Source: Microbacteriaceae bacterium PS02070
GTDB taxonomy: Bacteria; Actinomycetota; Actinomycetes; Actinomycetales; Microbacteriaceae
Direction: 5' to 3'
Assembly: GCA_029959865.1 (NCBI GenBank)
Contig: JASCPE010000009.1
Location: forward strand, 1 to 64,000
DNA: 64,000 bases
Positions 9,019 to 18,200 of the stretch are shown in pieces. The translations under genes were made by a program, and so were the position numbers. Each line of letters starts with the position of its first letter. Position 1 is the stretch's first letter. A model generated the notes under the pieces. That model had not been told where the DNA came from. It saw nothing but the letters and a program-made list of their open reading frames with translations, and did not search any database.

Positions 9019-9824
9019 GGAGCCACGGCCTCCCACGGCACGGTGACCTCGCCCAGCCGGTGACGGGATGGGCTGAGGAGACGCCACCCCCGGCCGCGCA
9101 CGGCGTCCATCGCGGCGATCCACCGCTGCCGGGCGCCGAACGTGCCGGTCGGCGCCGCCCGAGTCCACTCGTCGTCGAGGGTCGTCAGGAAGTCATGAAC
9201 GCGTTCCCCCGGCACATTGTGGTGGATCAGTGCCTTGGGCAGCCTCTCCGCGGCCACGAGGGGGCTTTCCAATTCCTGTAGGCGCAGGGAGATCGTGAGG
9301 CTCCGGGCCGCGCCGTCCGCCCCTACCTCGACCCAGGCGCTGACGCGTCCTAACTCATCGCACGTCCCATCCACGAGGATTCCGCCCGGCGCGAGCCGCT
9401 CGGTCAGCTGCTCCCATGCCGCGGCGACCTCGGTCTCGTGGTACTGGCGCAGCACATTGGACGCGCGGATGACGGCGGGCAATCGGTCTCCGGGAACCTC
9501 GAAGCCTCCCCGCTCGAATTCCACTGGGGTGTCCGGCGCGAACGGAGTCTCGCCTGCGCGCACGGCCCCGAGTTGCGTGCGCGCACGGGCAACCCGGTCC
9601 GGATCGATTTCGACGCCGCGCACCACGACATCGGCACGAGACCGACGCAGTCGTTCGGCCAGTTCAAGGGTCGTCACGGCGCTCGCACCGAAGCCGAGAT
9701 CGACGACGAACGGATCGTCGGCGCGCAGGAACGCCGGGTGCCGGGCCAGCCAGCGGTCCACGCGTCGCAGCCGATTCGTGCCCGTGGTTCCGCGGGTGGC
9801 GTGTCCTACCGGCCGCTGACGCAT
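9015..9824 (-). CDS. Class I SAM-dependent methyltransferase
   Basis: The 269-residue protein shows the Rossmann SAM-binding motif I as VVDLGFGASAVTTLELAERL (about residues 41-60), an acidic end to strand 2 (GVEIDPDRV), and a GGILVDGTCDELG strand typical of the fold. The N-terminus is Arg-rich. The substrate is not identifiable. It is convergent with the preceding hypothetical gene and divergent from gpmA, with only about 40 bp to the gpmA start. Confidence 0.83.
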   Translation of the reverse strand: MRQRPVGHATRGTTGTNRLRRVDRWLARHPAFLRADDPFVVDLGFGASAVTTLELAERLRRSRADVVVRGVEIDPDRVARARTQLGAVRAGETPFAPDTPVEFERGGFEVPGDRLPAVIRASNVLRQYHETEVAAAWEQLTERLAPGGILVDGTCDELGRVSAWVEVGADGAARSLTISLRLQELESPLVAAERLPKALIHHNVPGERVHDFLTTLDDEWTRAAPTGTFGARQRWIAAMDAVRGRGWRLLSPSRHRLGEVTVPWEAVAP

Positions 9825-9864
9825 GTCCTCATTCTGACAGCGCCCGGCGCCCTAGACTGGCGGT

Positions 9865-10614
9865 ATGACTGCGCCCTACACGCTGATCCTGCTCCGCCAC
9901 GGGCAGAGCACATGGAACGAACTGAACCTCTTCACCGGCTGGGTCGACGTTCGGCTCACCGACAAGGGCCGGGAGGAGGCTCGACGCGGCGGCGAACTGC
10001 TGGCTGAGGAAGGGCTCCTGCCCGACATCGTGCACACGTCGTTGCTCACGCGCGCGATCGAGACGGCCGACCTCGCGCTTCTGAGCGCGGACCGCGCCTG
10101 GATCCCCGTCAAGCGGTCGTGGCGGCTGAATGAACGCCATTACGGGGCGCTCCAGGGCAAGGACAAAGCCGAGACGCTGGACGCGTTCGGCGAGGAGCAG
10201 TTCATGCTGTGGCGCCGCTCGTTCGATGTACCACCGCCCCCCATCGATGCGGACAGTGAATTCAGCCAGTCGCACGACCTGCGCTATGCGGACATGGACG
10301 GGGTCGTGCCCCTCACCGAGTCGCTCAAGATCGTCATCGACCGGTTCTTGCCCTACTGGGAGTCCGAGATCGTTCCCGACCTGAAGGCGGGGAAGACCGT
10401 CCTCGTCACCGCCCACGGCAACTCGCTGCGCGGCCTCGTCAAGCACCTCGAAGACATCAGCGACTCGGAGATCGCGGGGCTGAACATTCCCACGGGGATC
10501 CCTCTCGTGTACCGCCTCGATGAGAACTTCCGGCCGCTCGGACCCGGGCAGTACCTCGACCCGCAGGCCGCCGCCGCGGGAGCTGCTGCTGTGGCCAACC
10601 AGGGCAAGGAATAG
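9865..10614 (+). CDS. gpmA: 2,3-bisphosphoglycerate-dependent phosphoglycerate mutase
   Basis: Glycolytic enzyme interconverting 3- and 2-phosphoglycerate. The 249-residue length fits the family. The phosphohistidine motif [18 protein letters not shown] (His at about residue 11) is near the N-terminus, with the [11 protein letters not shown] substrate loop and the second catalytic histidine in [18 protein letters not shown] clear hairpin terminator follows, shared with the convergent phoU. Confidence 0.97.
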   Translation: MTAPYTLILLRHGQSTWNELNLFTGWVDVRLTDKGREEARRGGELLAEEGLLPDIVHTSLLTRAIETADLALLSADRAWIPVKRSWRLNERHYGALQGKDKAETLDAFGEEQFMLWRRSFDVPPPPIDADSEFSQSHDLRYADMDGVVPLTESLKIVIDRFLPYWESEIVPDLKAGKTVLVTAHGNSLRGLVKHLEDISDSEIAGLNIPTGIPLVYRLDENFRPLGPGQYLDPQAAAAGAAAVANQGKE

Positions 10615-10627
10615 TCACCCGCTGCCG

Positions 10628-10672
10628 CACGAGAAACGCTCCCGGATGCAGTACCCGGGAGCGTTTCTCGTG
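10628..10672. terminator. Bidirectional hairpin terminator between gpmA and phoU
   Basis: A near-perfect 18-bp inverted repeat (CACGAGAAACGCTCCCGG and its complement) with a 9-nt loop lies between two convergent genes. It lacks a long U-tract in either direction but is the obvious transcription stop for both. Confidence 0.8.
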
Positions 10673-10680
10673 CGCGGTGG

Positions 10681-11373
10681 CTACTCGCTGTCGGAGCGGG
10701 AGCCTGCGGCGATGAAGGTGTCGTCTGCATCGACCGTCCAGTCACCCGTCGCGAGGTAGCTGACCTTCTTCGAAATCGACACGGCGTGATCGCCGAAGCG
10801 TTCGTGGTACCGGCTCGCGAGGGTGGCGTCGACCGTCGCGGCCGTCTCGCCCTGCCAGCTGTCGCTGAGGACCTTCTCGAAGACGGCAACGTGCAGGTCA
10901 TCGATCAGATCATCGTCGTTACGGATCTCCTCGGCCAGCTCGAGGTCCTGGGTGCGAAGCAGATCGCTGAGCTTACGTGCCACATCGACGTCGAGCTCGC
11001 CCATCTTCGTGAAGGTCGACTTCAGGCCCTTGGGGATCGCGCGCTCCGGGAAGCGCATACGCGTCAGCTGCGCGATGTGCTCGGCGATGTCGCCCATCCG
11101 CTCGAGCGATGCGCTGATGCGCAGGGCGCTGACCACGATGCGCAGGTCGCGCGCGACCGGCTGTTGGCGGGCAAGGATCTCGATCGCCAACTCGTCCAGG
11201 GCGACGGCCTTGTCGTCGATCACCTGATCGTCGGCAATGACTTCTTCGGCGAGGGCGACGTCACTCGTTCCGAAGGCTCGTGTCGCCTTGTCGATGGCGA
11301 CCGTGACGAGGTCGGCGATCTCGACCAGCCGTCCCTGAACGTCTTCGAGCGACTGATGGAACACTTCGCGCAT
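10681..11373 (-). CDS. phoU: Phosphate signalling regulator PhoU
   Basis: Peripheral protein linking PstSCAB activity to the SenX3/RegX3 kinase pair, keeping the Pho response off when phosphate is ample. The 230-residue length is standard. Two repeated three-helix bundles carry the expected E/D metal-cluster motifs (IADDQVIDDKAVALDELAIEI and RNDDDLIDDLH in the second half). It is divergent from senX3, as in mycobacteria. A three-unit PHO box precedes it, so it is probably part of its own regulon. Confidence 0.96.
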   Translation of the reverse strand: MREVFHQSLEDVQGRLVEIADLVTVAIDKATRAFGTSDVALAEEVIADDQVIDDKAVALDELAIEILARQQPVARDLRIVVSALRISASLERMGDIAEHIAQLTRMRFPERAIPKGLKSTFTKMGELDVDVARKLSDLLRTQDLELAEEIRNDDDLIDDLHVAVFEKVLSDSWQGETAATVDATLASRYHERFGDHAVSISKKVSYLATGDWTVDADDTFIAAGSRSDSE

Positions 11374-11441
11374 TGTGGGAGACCCTTTCCTTTGCCGGCG
11401 CAGGAAACCACCGACTCGACGCGGCGATTGTCGCCCGCCAA

Positions 11442-11470
11442 GGTTAACGAACGGTGCTGTCCGGGTGAAC
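11442..11470 (-). promoter_or_regulatory. Three-unit PHO box in the phoU-senX3 intergenic region
   Basis: On the minus strand GTTCACC (11470-11464), CAGCACC (11459-11453) and GTTAACC (11448-11442) follow each other with exact 11-bp periodicity. This fits the tandem direct-repeat units bound by PhoP/RegX3 regulators. The site lies 70-100 bp upstream of phoU and about 75 bp from senX3, so it may serve either gene. Confidence 0.75.
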
Positions 11471-11543
11471 TTATCGTCAAGACCCCCGCGCGCGGACCCT
11501 CGATGCGGTTGACCTCGAACACCGACACCCTACGCTGGAGCGC

Positions 11544-12770
11544 ATGGATACACCGCAGCTCACGCTGCTCGCCCTTCTCGTGGGGGCTGTCATCGGCGCC
11601 GGGATTGTGTGGCTTGTATTCGTCGGTCTTCGGATGCGCGACCACGCGCGTCAGATCGAGTCCACGGACATACCGGACGGCACACGAGCGGTCCTCCAGG
11701 CGATGGACGACGCGGCGATCGTCGTCGATGGCGCACTCTCGGTCATCGCGGCGTCTTCGGCGGCAGAGATCTTCGGTCTTCGCGAGGGGAACAATCTCCA
11801 CACCGAGGAGCTGCGCACGCTCGTGCGCGCCGCGCGGCGGGAGCCCTTTCCCGAGCCCGCGACGATGCACCTGCGCCGCGGCGTCGGCTTCTCCGACGAG
11901 CGTCTGGTCGTCGCTCGCGCCCGAACGATCTCACCCAAGCTCGTCCTCCTCATCGTGCGCGACATCACCGAGCGCGAACGCGTAGAACAGATGCGCCGCG
12001 ACTTCGTGGCCAACACGAGCCACGAACTCAAGACGCCCGTCGGAGCGGTCACGCTTCTCGCTGAGGCGATCGAATCGGCCTCGGACGACCCTGCGCAGGT
12101 GCGCAACTTCGCGTCGCGCCTGAGCGCCGAAGCGGGCCGCCTGGGGCAACTCACCTCGCGCATCATGAATCTCTCCCGTCTCCAGTCCGAGGACGAGCTC
12201 ACCGAGATGCGAGACGTTCCTGTCGACGAGATCGTCGGCGGCGCGATCTCGACCCACCAGGTCGCCGCAGCGTCGGCGAAGGTCTCGGTCAGGCGCGGGG
12301 GTGACCGGGGGATCTACGTGCGCGGCGACGCGCAGGTGCTCACCGAGGCGATTGGCAACCTGGTCGCGAATGCCATCGCGTACTCGCCCACCGGTGGCGA
12401 CGTCGGGGTGGGTGTGCGCGGCGGGGACGGTGTCGTGGAGATCGTCGTCACCGATCGTGGCATCGGGATCGCCGAGGGCGATCAGCAGCGCATCTTCGAA
12501 CGGTTCTACCGTGCCGATCAGGCCCGGTCGCGCTCGACGGGCGGTACGGGGCTCGGACTGTCGATCGTGAAGCACGCCGTACAGCGGCATGGGGGTGAGG
12601 TGGAGCTGTGGTCACGGCCCGGCCGCGGCTCGACCTTCACCGTGCGGTTGCCGGCCGTGTCTGCTCCGATGGTTGACGGGGCCGCGAAGAAGAAAAAGAA
12701 GAAGAAGGCAAAGAAGACGTCGGCTCCTCTCGCGCCAGCAGCGGGGCGGACCAAGAAGGGACTGTCATGA
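11544..12770 (+). CDS. senX3: Phosphate-sensing histidine kinase SenX3
   Basis: The 408-residue kinase has one N-terminal membrane helix (about residues 6-29), a PAS-like region (about 50-140), a HisKA domain with the phosphorylated His in FVANTSHELKTPVG (H160), and a HATPase_c domain with N, G1 and G2 boxes (LVANAIAYSP; DRGIGIAEGD; GTGLGLSIVKHA). This is the SenX3/PhoR arrangement. The C-terminus carries an unusual lysine-rich tail with seven consecutive Lys. Its stop overlaps the regX3 start by 4 nt. It is divergent from phoU. Confidence 0.93.
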   Translation: MDTPQLTLLALLVGAVIGAGIVWLVFVGLRMRDHARQIESTDIPDGTRAVLQAMDDAAIVVDGALSVIAASSAAEIFGLREGNNLHTEELRTLVRAARREPFPEPATMHLRRGVGFSDERLVVARARTISPKLVLLIVRDITERERVEQMRRDFVANTSHELKTPVGAVTLLAEAIESASDDPAQVRNFASRLSAEAGRLGQLTSRIMNLSRLQSEDELTEMRDVPVDEIVGGAISTHQVAAASAKVSVRRGGDRGIYVRGDAQVLTEAIGNLVANAIAYSPTGGDVGVGVRGGDGVVEIVVTDRGIGIAEGDQQRIFERFYRADQARSRSTGGTGLGLSIVKHAVQRHGGEVELWSRPGRGSTFTVRLPAVSAPMVDGAAKKKKKKKAKKTSAPLAPAAGRTKKGLS

Positions 12771-13450
12771 CTCGGGTACTCATCGTCGAGGACGAGCCGG
12801 ATCTCGCCGATCCGCTCGCGTACCTCTTGCGCCGCGAGGGGTTCGACGTCGAGATCGCCGCGGACGGTCAGGCGGGCTTGGATGCCTTCCATACCCGGGG
12901 CGCAGACGTGATCCTTCTCGACCTGATGCTGCCGGGGATGCCGGGCACGGAGGTCTGCCGAATCGTGCGCACGTCTTCGCGCGTACCGATCATCATGCTG
13001 ACGGCCAAAGACTCCGAAGTCGACATCGTCGTCGGGCTCGAACTGGGCGCCGACGACTATGTCACGAAGCCGTACTCCTCGCGCGAGCTGTTGGCGCGTA
13101 TGCGCGCCGTGTTGCGTCGTTCGGAGTCGGCGGACCTCGACGTGGACGACCGGGTCCTTGATGGAGGCCGGGTGACTCTCGACCTTGACCGGCACACCGT
13201 GTCAGTGGAGGGGGAGGAGATCTCCATGCCGCTCAAGGAGTTCGAGCTGCTCGAGGTCCTCATGCGCAACGCGGGCCGGGTGCTCACGCGTGGTCAGCTC
13301 ATCGATCGAGTGTGGGGCAGTGACTACTTCGGCGACACGAAGACCCTCGATGTGCACATCAAGCGAATCCGCTCGCGGATCGAGAAGAAGCCGTCGAGTC
13401 CTGCGATGCTCCTGACGGTGCGTGGGCTCGGCTATCGCTTCGAGGCCTGA
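12767..13450 (+). CDS. regX3: Phosphate response regulator RegX3
   Basis: OmpR-type regulator of 227 residues. The receiver has E8/D9, the phosphorylated D52 in LLDLMLPGM and K in LTAKD. The C-terminal winged helix ends VRGLGYRFEA. It pairs with SenX3 and should bind the PHO boxes found upstream of phoU, pstS and ppk1 in this window. A hairpin terminator follows directly. Confidence 0.94.
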   Translation: MTRVLIVEDEPDLADPLAYLLRREGFDVEIAADGQAGLDAFHTRGADVILLDLMLPGMPGTEVCRIVRTSSRVPIIMLTAKDSEVDIVVGLELGADDYVTKPYSSRELLARMRAVLRRSESADLDVDDRVLDGGRVTLDLDRHTVSVEGEEISMPLKEFELLEVLMRNAGRVLTRGQLIDRVWGSDYFGDTKTLDVHIKRIRSRIEKKPSSPAMLLTVRGLGYRFEA

Positions 13451-13462
13451 GCAACCTTCGCA

Positions 13463-13504
13463 ACGAGAAGAGGGCAGCCCCGCGCGGGACTGCCCTCTTC
13501 TCGT
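13463..13504. terminator. Hairpin terminator after regX3
   Basis: A 15-bp inverted repeat (ACGAGAAGAGGGCAG and its complement) surrounds a short GC-rich centre. It lies between the convergent regX3 and lipoprotein genes and probably serves both. Confidence 0.82.
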
Positions 13505-13512
13505 GTACTGAC

Positions 13513-13992
13513 TCAGGGAGTTGCGGCGGGGGTCGGGACGAACTCCGCGTAGTAGGGCAGCTCGCCGTCGATGACGGGGATGTCCTGGACCTTGGCGGTT
13601 CCATCACCGGACTGGAATGTGATGTCCACGTCGGCGCCCGGGAGGACATTCAATCGCTCGATGAGGATGGGATCTGCGCCGTCCACGCCCAGAGAGACAC
13701 GCTCACGCGCGGGCACGGGCAGTTCGTACAGAATGCCGTCGACGTTGAACGACAGGGTGTGATCGCTGTCGGTGTCATTGACGACGGCGGCGATGAAGTT
13801 GCCCTCCGAACCGTCTTCCGTCGCGACGACCATGGCGTTGCGGACATCGAGCGGACCGGAATCGTAGACGTTGACGCCATCGGAGACCGAGTACTGGATC
13901 GTGGTGGCTTGCGGGGCGATCATGCTGCACCCGGTGGCGCTGAGGGCGACGACAGCGCCGATGGCGAGCGACGCGATGAGGCGGGACTTCAC
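13513..13992 (-). CDS. Putative secreted lipoprotein of unknown function
   Basis: A 159-residue protein with a lipoprotein-type signal peptide (MKSRLIASLAIGAVVALSATGC, lipid-anchor Cys22; the lipobox ATGC is slightly atypical). The mature part is predicted all-beta and acidic, with alternating hydrophobic stretches (NAMVVATEDGSEGNFIAAVV; DGILYELPVPA). It resembles small actinobacterial hypothetical lipoproteins. I see no catalytic motif. It is convergent with regX3 and divergent from carD. Confidence 0.8.
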   Translation of the reverse strand: MKSRLIASLAIGAVVALSATGCSMIAPQATTIQYSVSDGVNVYDSGPLDVRNAMVVATEDGSEGNFIAAVVNDTDSDHTLSFNVDGILYELPVPARERVSLGVDGADPILIERLNVLPGADVDITFQSGDGTAKVQDIPVIDGELPYYAEFVPTPAATP

Positions 13993-14133
13993 GGATCCTC
14001 CCGAGATCGTGGATGGCTACACGACATTCTATGCCGCGCGGGGTGTCCGTCCGCGACCACGCGCGGGGCAGGGAGCGAACCTTAGCGTATGGCCCCTGTG
14101 TTAAGATTGAGGTTGCCGAAAGGACACAACTAC

Positions 14134-14616
14134 ATGCTTTTTGAGGTTGGCGAGACCGTCGTCTATCCGCACCACGGAGCGGCCACGATCATCGAGGTCA
14201 AGGACCGCGTGATCAAGGGCGAGACGAAGAAATACCTGAAGCTCAACGTCACCCAGGGAGACCTCGTCATCGAGGTACCGGCTGACAACGTCGACCTCGT
14301 CGGCGTTCGCGACGTCATCGGCCAAGACGGCCTGGAGCGGGTGTACGAAGTGCTCAAGGCAGAGTTCACCGAGGAGCCGACCAACTGGTCGCGCCGGTAC
14401 AAGGCCAACCTGGAGAAGCTCGCCTCCGGCGATGTGATCAAGGTGAGCGAGGTCGTGCGTGACCTGTGGCGCCGCGACCAGGACCGTGGTCTGTCCGCGG
14501 GCGAGAAGCGCATGCTCGCCAAGGCGCGCCAGATTCTTGAGTCGGAGATTGCGCTCGCGCTGAAGACCGACCAGGAGAAGGCCGCGGCTGTACTCGACGA
14601 CGTTCTCGCGTCCTGA
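14134..14616 (+). CDS. carD: CarD-family RNA polymerase-binding regulator
   Basis: A 160-residue global regulator that stabilises the open promoter complex by binding the RNA polymerase beta lobe. The N-terminal Tudor-like RNAP-interaction domain opens [19 protein letters not shown]. The C-terminal helical DNA-binding domain includes [16 protein letters not shown] and the [18 protein letters not shown] helix. The start is the ATG after a GAAAGGA ribosome binding site; an in-frame ATG 45 nt upstream is less likely. It is followed 15 nt later by ispDF, a pairing known from actinomycetes. Confidence 0.96.
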   Translation: MLFEVGETVVYPHHGAATIIEVKDRVIKGETKKYLKLNVTQGDLVIEVPADNVDLVGVRDVIGQDGLERVYEVLKAEFTEEPTNWSRRYKANLEKLASGDVIKVSEVVRDLWRRDQDRGLSAGEKRMLAKARQILESEIALALKTDQEKAAAVLDDVLAS

Positions 14617-14631
14617 GTCTCGAGCGGTCTC

Positions 14632-15816
14632 ATGACCGTCGTCCGTCCACCGCGCGTTGCGGTCATCGTCGTTGCCGCTGGTTCCGGCGTGCGACTGGGT
14701 GCGAGTGAGCCGAAGGCATTCGTCGGCATCGACGCGCATTCGATGCTGTGGCATGCCCTCCAGGGCGTCTTCGCCTCACATCCCACGCACGTGATCGTCG
14801 TGGCGCCGGCCGGCCGTGAGGGGCAGGCGCTCGCCGACGCCCTCGATGTCGCGCCCGCCGCGCGAGAACTGGTCAGCGTCGTCGCGGGCGGTCAGACACG
14901 CCAGGAATCCGTGGCGGCCGGCCTTCGCGCGCTATGGGCCGACGATGAGTTCGTGCTCGTCCACGATGCGGCTCGGGCGTTCACCCCGCCGGACGTCTTC
15001 CAGCGGGTCGTCGCGGCGCTGATCGAGGGGCGTCCCGCCGTGCTGCCCGTGGTCCCTGTCGTCGACACGCTGAAGAACGTCGCGGCGCAGAACGTGGTCG
15101 GTGAGACCGACCGTGCCGCCCTTGCGGCTGCGCAGACTCCGCAAGGCTTTCGCAGGGATATCCTCGAAGCCGCCTATCGGGTGGCCGAGAGTGACTTCAC
15201 CGACGACGCCGCTCTCGTCCGCGCCGCCGGGCACGAGGTATCGACCGTCCCGGGGGCGGGGGAGTCCTTCAAGGTCACGACCCCGGTCGACCTGGAACGT
15301 GCGCGCGGGCTGAAGCGCCCCGCCGCGCCGTCCGCGATGCCCCCCGTACCACGGGTGGGAATCGGCACCGATGTCCACGCCTTCGGTGGCGATGACGACC
15401 TCTGGCTCGCCGGCGTGCACTGGCCGGGCGAGCGCGGACTCCACGGACATTCCGACGGCGACGCCGTCGGCCATGCGATCGTCGACGCCGTCTTGGCCGC
15501 CGCCGGTCTCGGGGATATCGGCACCCACTTCGGAACGTCGGCTCCGGAGTACGCGGGGGCGCACGCCGACGCGTTCCTCACGCGGACACGGGAGCTCGTG
15601 GAGGAGGCGGGTTACCGCATCGTCAACGTTTCCGTGCAGGTGCAGGCTAGGCGGCCTCGGATGGCCGGGCGGCGGGAGGAAACGGAGCGCGTGCTCACTG
15701 CGGCGCTCGGGGCTCCTGTTTCCGTCTCGGCGACCACGACGGACGGGCTCGGGTTCACCGGTGTGGGCGACGGTGTCTTCGCGATCGCCGTCGCCTCTGT
15801 TCTTCCCGTCGGCTGA
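14632..15816 (+). CDS. ispDF: Bifunctional IspD-IspF isoprenoid synthesis enzyme
   Basis: The 394-residue protein fuses two MEP-pathway enzymes. Residues 1-235 are IspD (2-C-methyl-D-erythritol 4-phosphate cytidylyltransferase), with VVAAGSGVRLG and the AAQTPQGFRRDIL segment. From about residue 242 is IspF (MECDP synthase), with the zinc ligands in GTDVHAF and the HSDGDAVGHAI motif, and a TTTDGLGFTG end. A linker of about 10 residues joins them. The intermediate enzyme IspE is not in the window. It follows carD closely. Confidence 0.95.
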   Translation: MTVVRPPRVAVIVVAAGSGVRLGASEPKAFVGIDAHSMLWHALQGVFASHPTHVIVVAPAGREGQALADALDVAPAARELVSVVAGGQTRQESVAAGLRALWADDEFVLVHDAARAFTPPDVFQRVVAALIEGRPAVLPVVPVVDTLKNVAAQNVVGETDRAALAAAQTPQGFRRDILEAAYRVAESDFTDDAALVRAAGHEVSTVPGAGESFKVTTPVDLERARGLKRPAAPSAMPPVPRVGIGTDVHAFGGDDDLWLAGVHWPGERGLHGHSDGDAVGHAIVDAVLAAAGLGDIGTHFGTSAPEYAGAHADAFLTRTRELVEEAGYRIVNVSVQVQARRPRMAGRREETERVLTAALGAPVSVSATTTDGLGFTGVGDGVFAIAVASVLPVG

Positions 15817-15825
15817 CCTCGCCGA

Positions 15826-16737
15826 TCAGTCGGGCTCGCCGAGGGCAGCCGGGACAGCCGGGCGCACGCGACTGCCGAAAGCCAGGAGAACCAGGCCCAC
15901 GGCGAGCGTGGCCAGCCCCGCAACGGTGACGGGTTGTAGGTGCTCGCCGAGGACCAGTACGCCGAGAAGCCCCGCCGTCAGCGGCTCCGCGAGGACCAGC
16001 GTCGCCGCGGTTGCCGCTGCGAGACCCTGAAGCCCCCAGGTGAACAGAACGTATCCCACCGCCAGCGTCGCGAGGCCGAGCCACAGACTCACAACCGCGC
16101 CGCGAGCGGTGAACACCCAGGTCAGGTCGACGAACGGCACCATGCCGAATCCCACCACCGCGCACACGGCACCCATGACGCCCGCGAGTGTGAACGCGTT
16201 CCAGCCGGCATCCAGGAGCGAACGCTGGGCGACTGCGAGCACCGCGAAGCTCAGCCCCGCCCCCACCGAGCCGATCACCCCGAGCGCGTCCGGACCCTGC
16301 CCGCCCCCAGCGACGCCGAGGACCACGACGCCCGCGGTCGCGAGGGCCGTCGCGACAACCCAGAGAAGGCGAGGTCGCCGGCGGAGGAAGATCCATTCAC
16401 CGATGCCTGCGAGAACGGGTGCCGAGCCGATGGCGATGGCGGTCCCGACCGCGACTCCGCCGCGTGAGGTACCGAGAAAGAACAGCGGTTGATACGCGGA
16501 AAGGCACACCCCCGTCAGGATCATCAGGAGGGCGGGTTTTGCCGTCATGCGGGCGGGAGGATGGGCGCCGGTGCGGCGGGCGAGAAGAAACGCGACGACA
16601 GCCAGTCCCGTTCCACCGAGCGCGAGGCGTACGGCGCCGAGTGAGAACACTGTCGCGCCGCTCGGAGCCAGTGCCTGCGAGGTTCCGGTTGTTCCGAAGA
16701 GGACAGCCGCGGCGAGGACGGCGAGAACGGGGGCCAC
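15826..16737 (-). CDS. EamA/DMT-family transporter
   Basis: The 303-residue protein has about ten hydrophobic helices in two similar halves (EamA repeats), starting VLAVLAAAVLFGTTGTSQALAP. The second repeat contains TLAVGYVLFTWGLQGLAAATAATLVLAEPL in family style. Likely a metabolite or amino-acid exporter; the substrate is unknown. It is read from a GTG start, convergent with ispDF and divergent from cysS. Confidence 0.88.
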   Translation of the reverse strand: MAPVLAVLAAAVLFGTTGTSQALAPSGATVFSLGAVRLALGGTGLAVVAFLLARRTGAHPPARMTAKPALLMILTGVCLSAYQPLFFLGTSRGGVAVGTAIAIGSAPVLAGIGEWIFLRRRPRLLWVVATALATAGVVVLGVAGGGQGPDALGVIGSVGAGLSFAVLAVAQRSLLDAGWNAFTLAGVMGAVCAVVGFGMVPFVDLTWVFTARGAVVSLWLGLATLAVGYVLFTWGLQGLAAATAATLVLAEPLTAGLLGVLVLGEHLQPVTVAGLATLAVGLVLLAFGSRVRPAVPAALGEPD

Positions 16738-16796
16738 CGTCCCGTTCTACCGTGACACGTCGCGATTCGGCGACTTCGCGCCGTTAGGCTGGGGCG

Positions 16797-18200
16797 GTGA
16801 ACGTACGCCTCTATGACACGAAAGCGCAGGAGTTGCGCGACTTCGTCCCTCTGGACCCGGCGAACGTCACGATGTACGTGTGCGGGCCCACCGTCCAGTC
16901 AGCGCCCGGAATCCATCACCTCCGCGCCGCCCTTGTCTTCGATCTCTGGCGCCGCTGGCTCGAGCGCAGCTTCGGCCGGGTCACGTTCGTGCGCAACGTC
17001 ACGGACATTGACGACAAGGTCCTCGAGAACGCCACGGCGACGGAGCCGTGGTGGGCGCTCGCCTACCGTGTGGAGCAGCAGTTCGCCCGATCGTATGCGG
17101 CGATCGGCATTCGCCCCCCGACGTATGAGCCGCGAGCGACCGCGTCCATCCCGCAGATGCAGGAGCTGATCCAAGAACTGATCGACGCCGGCCACGCGTA
17201 TGCCGCGGACGGCGATGTGTACTTCGACGTGAGATCGTGGCCACGCTACGGAGAACTCACACACCAGTCGATCGACGCGATGGAGCCGGCGACCGATGCG
17301 GACCCGCGGGGAAAACGGGATCCGCGCGATTTCACCCTGTGGAAGGGCACCAAGCCCGGTGAGCCGGAGGACGCCTCCTGGTCGTCCCCATGGGGAGTCG
17401 GCCGCCCTGGCTGGCACATCGAATGCTCCGCCATGTCTCGCCGGTACCTCGGAGAGACCTTCGACATCCACGGTGGGGGAATCGATCTGCGCTTCCCGCA
17501 TCACGAGAACGAGCTCGCACAGTCCACCGCAGCCGGCCACGCGTTTGCTCGCTACTGGGTGCACAACGGTCTCGTGCAGGTCGGCGGGCAGAAGATGTCG
17601 AAGTCCCTGGGCAACCACCTCCTGGCAGAAGAGATTCTCCGTACGCACGACCCGCTCACCGTGCGATATGCCTTGGCGGCGGCCCACTACCGCTCCACGC
17701 TCGAGATCTCGTCGACGACGTTCGACGAGGCCGACGCCGCGTTGGATCGCATCCGGACTTTCCTGACGCGCGCGCGCCGCGCGCTCGGAGACGGCCCCGT
17801 TCTGACGGCGGTCGACGTGCCCGAGGCATTCTCCGCGGCGATGAACGACGATCTGGGAGTGCCCCAGGCGCTCGCGGCCATTCATGAGAGCGTTCGCCAA
17901 GGTAATCAAGCGTTGGATGCGAACGACACCAAAGCGGTGGCCCGCGCCGCCGTCGAGGTCACTCGTATGACCGGGATTCTCGGCCTCAATCCGGAGGATC
18001 CCACATGGAAGCGCGCCGAGGACTCAGCGGAGACTGCTGCGCTGGGCGCCCTCGTGAACGAACTGATCGCCCAACGTGCACACGCACGTGCGGGCAAGGA
18101 CTGGGCGGCGGCCGATCGCATCCGCGATGCGCTCACCGCCGCCGGCATCACGCTGGAAGACTCAGCCGGCGCCACGCATTGGAGTGTGAAACATGACTAA
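16797..18200 (+). CDS. cysS: Cysteinyl-tRNA synthetase
   Basis: The 467-residue class I synthetase charges tRNA-Cys. It shows the zinc cysteine and HIGH-like signature in [17 protein letters not shown], a second zinc patch HIECSAMS and HHENELAQS, and the KMSKSLGN loop. The HIGH region reads GIHH instead of HIGH, a variation that should be checked but is plausible in actinomycetes. GTG start. Its stop lies inside the start of rlmB (8-nt overlap), so the two are coupled. Confidence 0.95.
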   Translation: MNVRLYDTKAQELRDFVPLDPANVTMYVCGPTVQSAPGIHHLRAALVFDLWRRWLERSFGRVTFVRNVTDIDDKVLENATATEPWWALAYRVEQQFARSYAAIGIRPPTYEPRATASIPQMQELIQELIDAGHAYAADGDVYFDVRSWPRYGELTHQSIDAMEPATDADPRGKRDPRDFTLWKGTKPGEPEDASWSSPWGVGRPGWHIECSAMSRRYLGETFDIHGGGIDLRFPHHENELAQSTAAGHAFARYWVHNGLVQVGGQKMSKSLGNHLLAEEILRTHDPLTVRYALAAAHYRSTLEISSTTFDEADAALDRIRTFLTRARRALGDGPVLTAVDVPEAFSAAMNDDLGVPQALAAIHESVRQGNQALDANDTKAVARAAVEVTRMTGILGLNPEDPTWKRAEDSAETAALGALVNELIAQRAHARAGKDWAAADRIRDALTAAGITLEDSAGATHWSVKHD

